A stretch of DNA of 7,674 bases from an uncultured Spartobacteria bacterium (GTDB lineage: Bacteria; Verrucomicrobiota; Verrucomicrobiia; Chthoniobacterales; Terrimicrobiaceae). Positions 6,969 through 7,674 of the stretch are shown in pieces. A program made the translations under genes and the position numbers. Under the pieces are notes generated by a model that saw only the letters and a program-made list of their open reading frames with translations, was not told the origin of the DNA and did no database searches. Positions within the stretch are counted from its first letter, which is position 1, and the number at the start of each line of letters is the position of its first letter. The stretch is from contig CAIWSO010000304.1 of the NCBI GenBank assembly GCA_903915315.1, forward strand, positions 1 to 7,674. Reading direction: 5' to 3'.

Positions 6969-6997
6969 TTGATTTACATGCTTTTAAGAGTTGTAAA
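6969..6997 (+). promoter_or_regulatory. Possible sigma70-type promoter for the oxoamine synthase, with TTTACA/TGTAAA inverted repeat
   Basis: TTGATT (6969-6974) and TGTAAA (6992-6997) are spaced by 17 bases, each matching the sigma70 -35 and -10 consensus at four of six positions. Transcription would start near 7004, leaving a leader of roughly ten bases without a Shine-Dalgarno. TTTACA (6973-6978) and TGTAAA (6992-6997) also form an inverted repeat overlapping this site, which would suit a repressor. The evidence is weak, and AT-rich spacer DNA alone could produce it. Confidence 0.25.
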
Positions 6998-7014
6998 TTC
7001 TGATTGGTCCAACG

Positions 7015-7674
7015 ATGGCAACCGGACCCAAAGATCTTTATCAAAAGTGCAGGGACTACAGAGACAGCGCGGATGCGCGCGCCCAAGGTTTCTACCCCTA
7101 CTTCCGTTCGATTGAGGAACCCCACGGCAATTACGTGGTTTGCGAGGGGGAACAAAAGATCATGATCGGATCGAATAACTATCTCGGTCTGGCTCAGGAT
7201 CCCCGCGTCGTCGAGGCGGCCTGTGATGCCACCCGTCGCTATGGTGCGGGTTGCACGGGGTCGCGCTTACTCAACGGAACTATCAAGCTGCATGTGGAGC
7301 TCGAGGAGGCGTTGGCAGATTTTCTTGGGCGCGAGGCTTCCATTCTCTATTCGACGGGTTTTTTTGCAAACCAAGGTGCACTCGTTGCGCTGACCGAAGA
7401 TGGGGACGCGATCCTTTGCGATCGTGAAAACCATGCGAGCATCATCGATGGGTGCCAGTTCGCTCCAGCGAAGCTCATTCCTTTCCGCCACAATTCCGCA
7501 GAGTCTTTGGAAAATCGCCTCAAGCGTTTGTCGGATGAGGCCGGTCGGATGGTCGTTTTAGATGGGGTTTTCAGTATGTCTGGCGATATTGCCGACTTGC
7601 CGACGATCGTTCCCGTGGCGAAACGTCACGGCGCGATGGTCTCTGTGGATGAGGCTCATTCGCTGGGCGTTCTC
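7015..7674 (+). CDS. Alpha-oxoamine synthase, serine-palmitoyltransferase-like (3' end outside window)
   Basis: This PLP-dependent enzyme of the AONS/KBL/SPT family condenses an amino acid with an acyl-CoA thioester. The 220 visible residues are the N-terminal part of a protein normally near 400 aa, and the frame is open to the window edge. Family marks are SNNYLGL (53-59), GSRLLNGT (82-89), STGFFANQG (113-121), NHASIIDG (139-146, with the His that stacks on PLP), DGVFSMSGD (183-191) and VDEAHSLGV (211-219, with Asp212 for the pyridine nitrogen and His215). AQGFYPYFRSIE (23-34), GCTGSRLLNGT and FRHNS resemble Bacteroides and Sphingomonas serine palmitoyltransferases more than BioF or Kbl, so the first step of sphingolipid synthesis is the best guess. 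The catalytic-lysine segment lies beyond the window. The ATG follows an in-frame TAA at 6994-6996 and lacks a Shine-Dalgarno. A secondary-metabolite oxoamine synthase is the main alternative. Confidence 0.88.
   Translation, partial: MATGPKDLYQKCRDYRDSADARAQGFYPYFRSIEEPHGNYVVCEGEQKIMIGSNNYLGLAQDPRVVEAACDATRRYGAGCTGSRLLNGTIKLHVELEEALADFLGREASILYSTGFFANQGALVALTEDGDAILCDRENHASIIDGCQFAPAKLIPFRHNSAESLENRLKRLSDEAGRMVVLDGVFSMSGDIADLPTIVPVAKRHGAMVSVDEAHSLGVL

Larger units (their letters stand above)
6801..7014. other. Divergent intergenic region
   Basis: These 214 bp separate the minus-strand kinase from the plus-strand oxoamine synthase, so promoters for both genes should lie here or, for the kinase, nearby. 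I see no convincing ORF or RNA gene. The part nearest the kinase (up to 6872) may be coding if the GTG start is used. It contains several short inverted repeats: GTATT-CC-AATAC at 6831-6842, nested within TTGCC (6826-6830) and GGCAA (6851-6855), and the repeats at 6926-6967 and 6973-6997 described separately. Confidence 0.6.

Overview
The window holds three complete genes, two genes cut by the window edges, and short intergenic gaps. No RNA gene, insertion sequence, CRISPR array or phage signature was seen. Base composition is moderately GC-rich. The domains point to a Gram-negative-type bacterium. A GlgE-type glucan pathway gene, a DnaE with a complete PHP metal site, a Bacteroides-like serine-palmitoyltransferase-type enzyme, and starts with no recognisable Shine-Dalgarno sequence would fit Verrucomicrobiota or a neighbouring phylum. 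That placement is inference; nothing in the sequence proves it.

Layout: (1) 1-327, plus strand, is the C-terminal end of a very basic protein carrying a repeated AT-hook-like motif. It converges with (2) dnaE, the replicative DNA polymerase III alpha subunit, minus strand, 348-3758, complete at 1136 aa. (3) glgE, the maltose-1-phosphate-dependent glucan maltosyltransferase, minus strand, 3817-5814, complete at 665 aa, ends 58 bp upstream of dnaE. (4) A COG3178/AmgK-like sugar kinase, minus strand, 5811-6800, overlaps the glgE start by four bases (ATGA). (5) A 214-bp divergent intergenic region, 6801-7014, is rich in small inverted repeats. (6) From 7015 to the right edge, plus strand, lies the N-terminal 220 aa of an alpha-oxoamine synthase. 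It most resembles bacterial serine palmitoyltransferases.

How the genes may work together: the minus-strand transcript is expected to read kinase, then glgE, then possibly dnaE. The kinase-glgE overlap is the most informative feature. GlgE consumes alpha-maltose 1-phosphate, which the classic pathway makes with the maltokinase Pep2/Mak. Here the coupled kinase belongs instead to the family of AmgK, which phosphorylates amino sugars at C1. A family switch in supplying the anomeric sugar phosphate to GlgE is a reasonable, testable idea. The divergent oxoamine synthase suggests sphingolipid synthesis, but its catalytic-lysine half lies outside the window. The rest looks like ordinary chromosome; nothing suggests a mobile or defence island.
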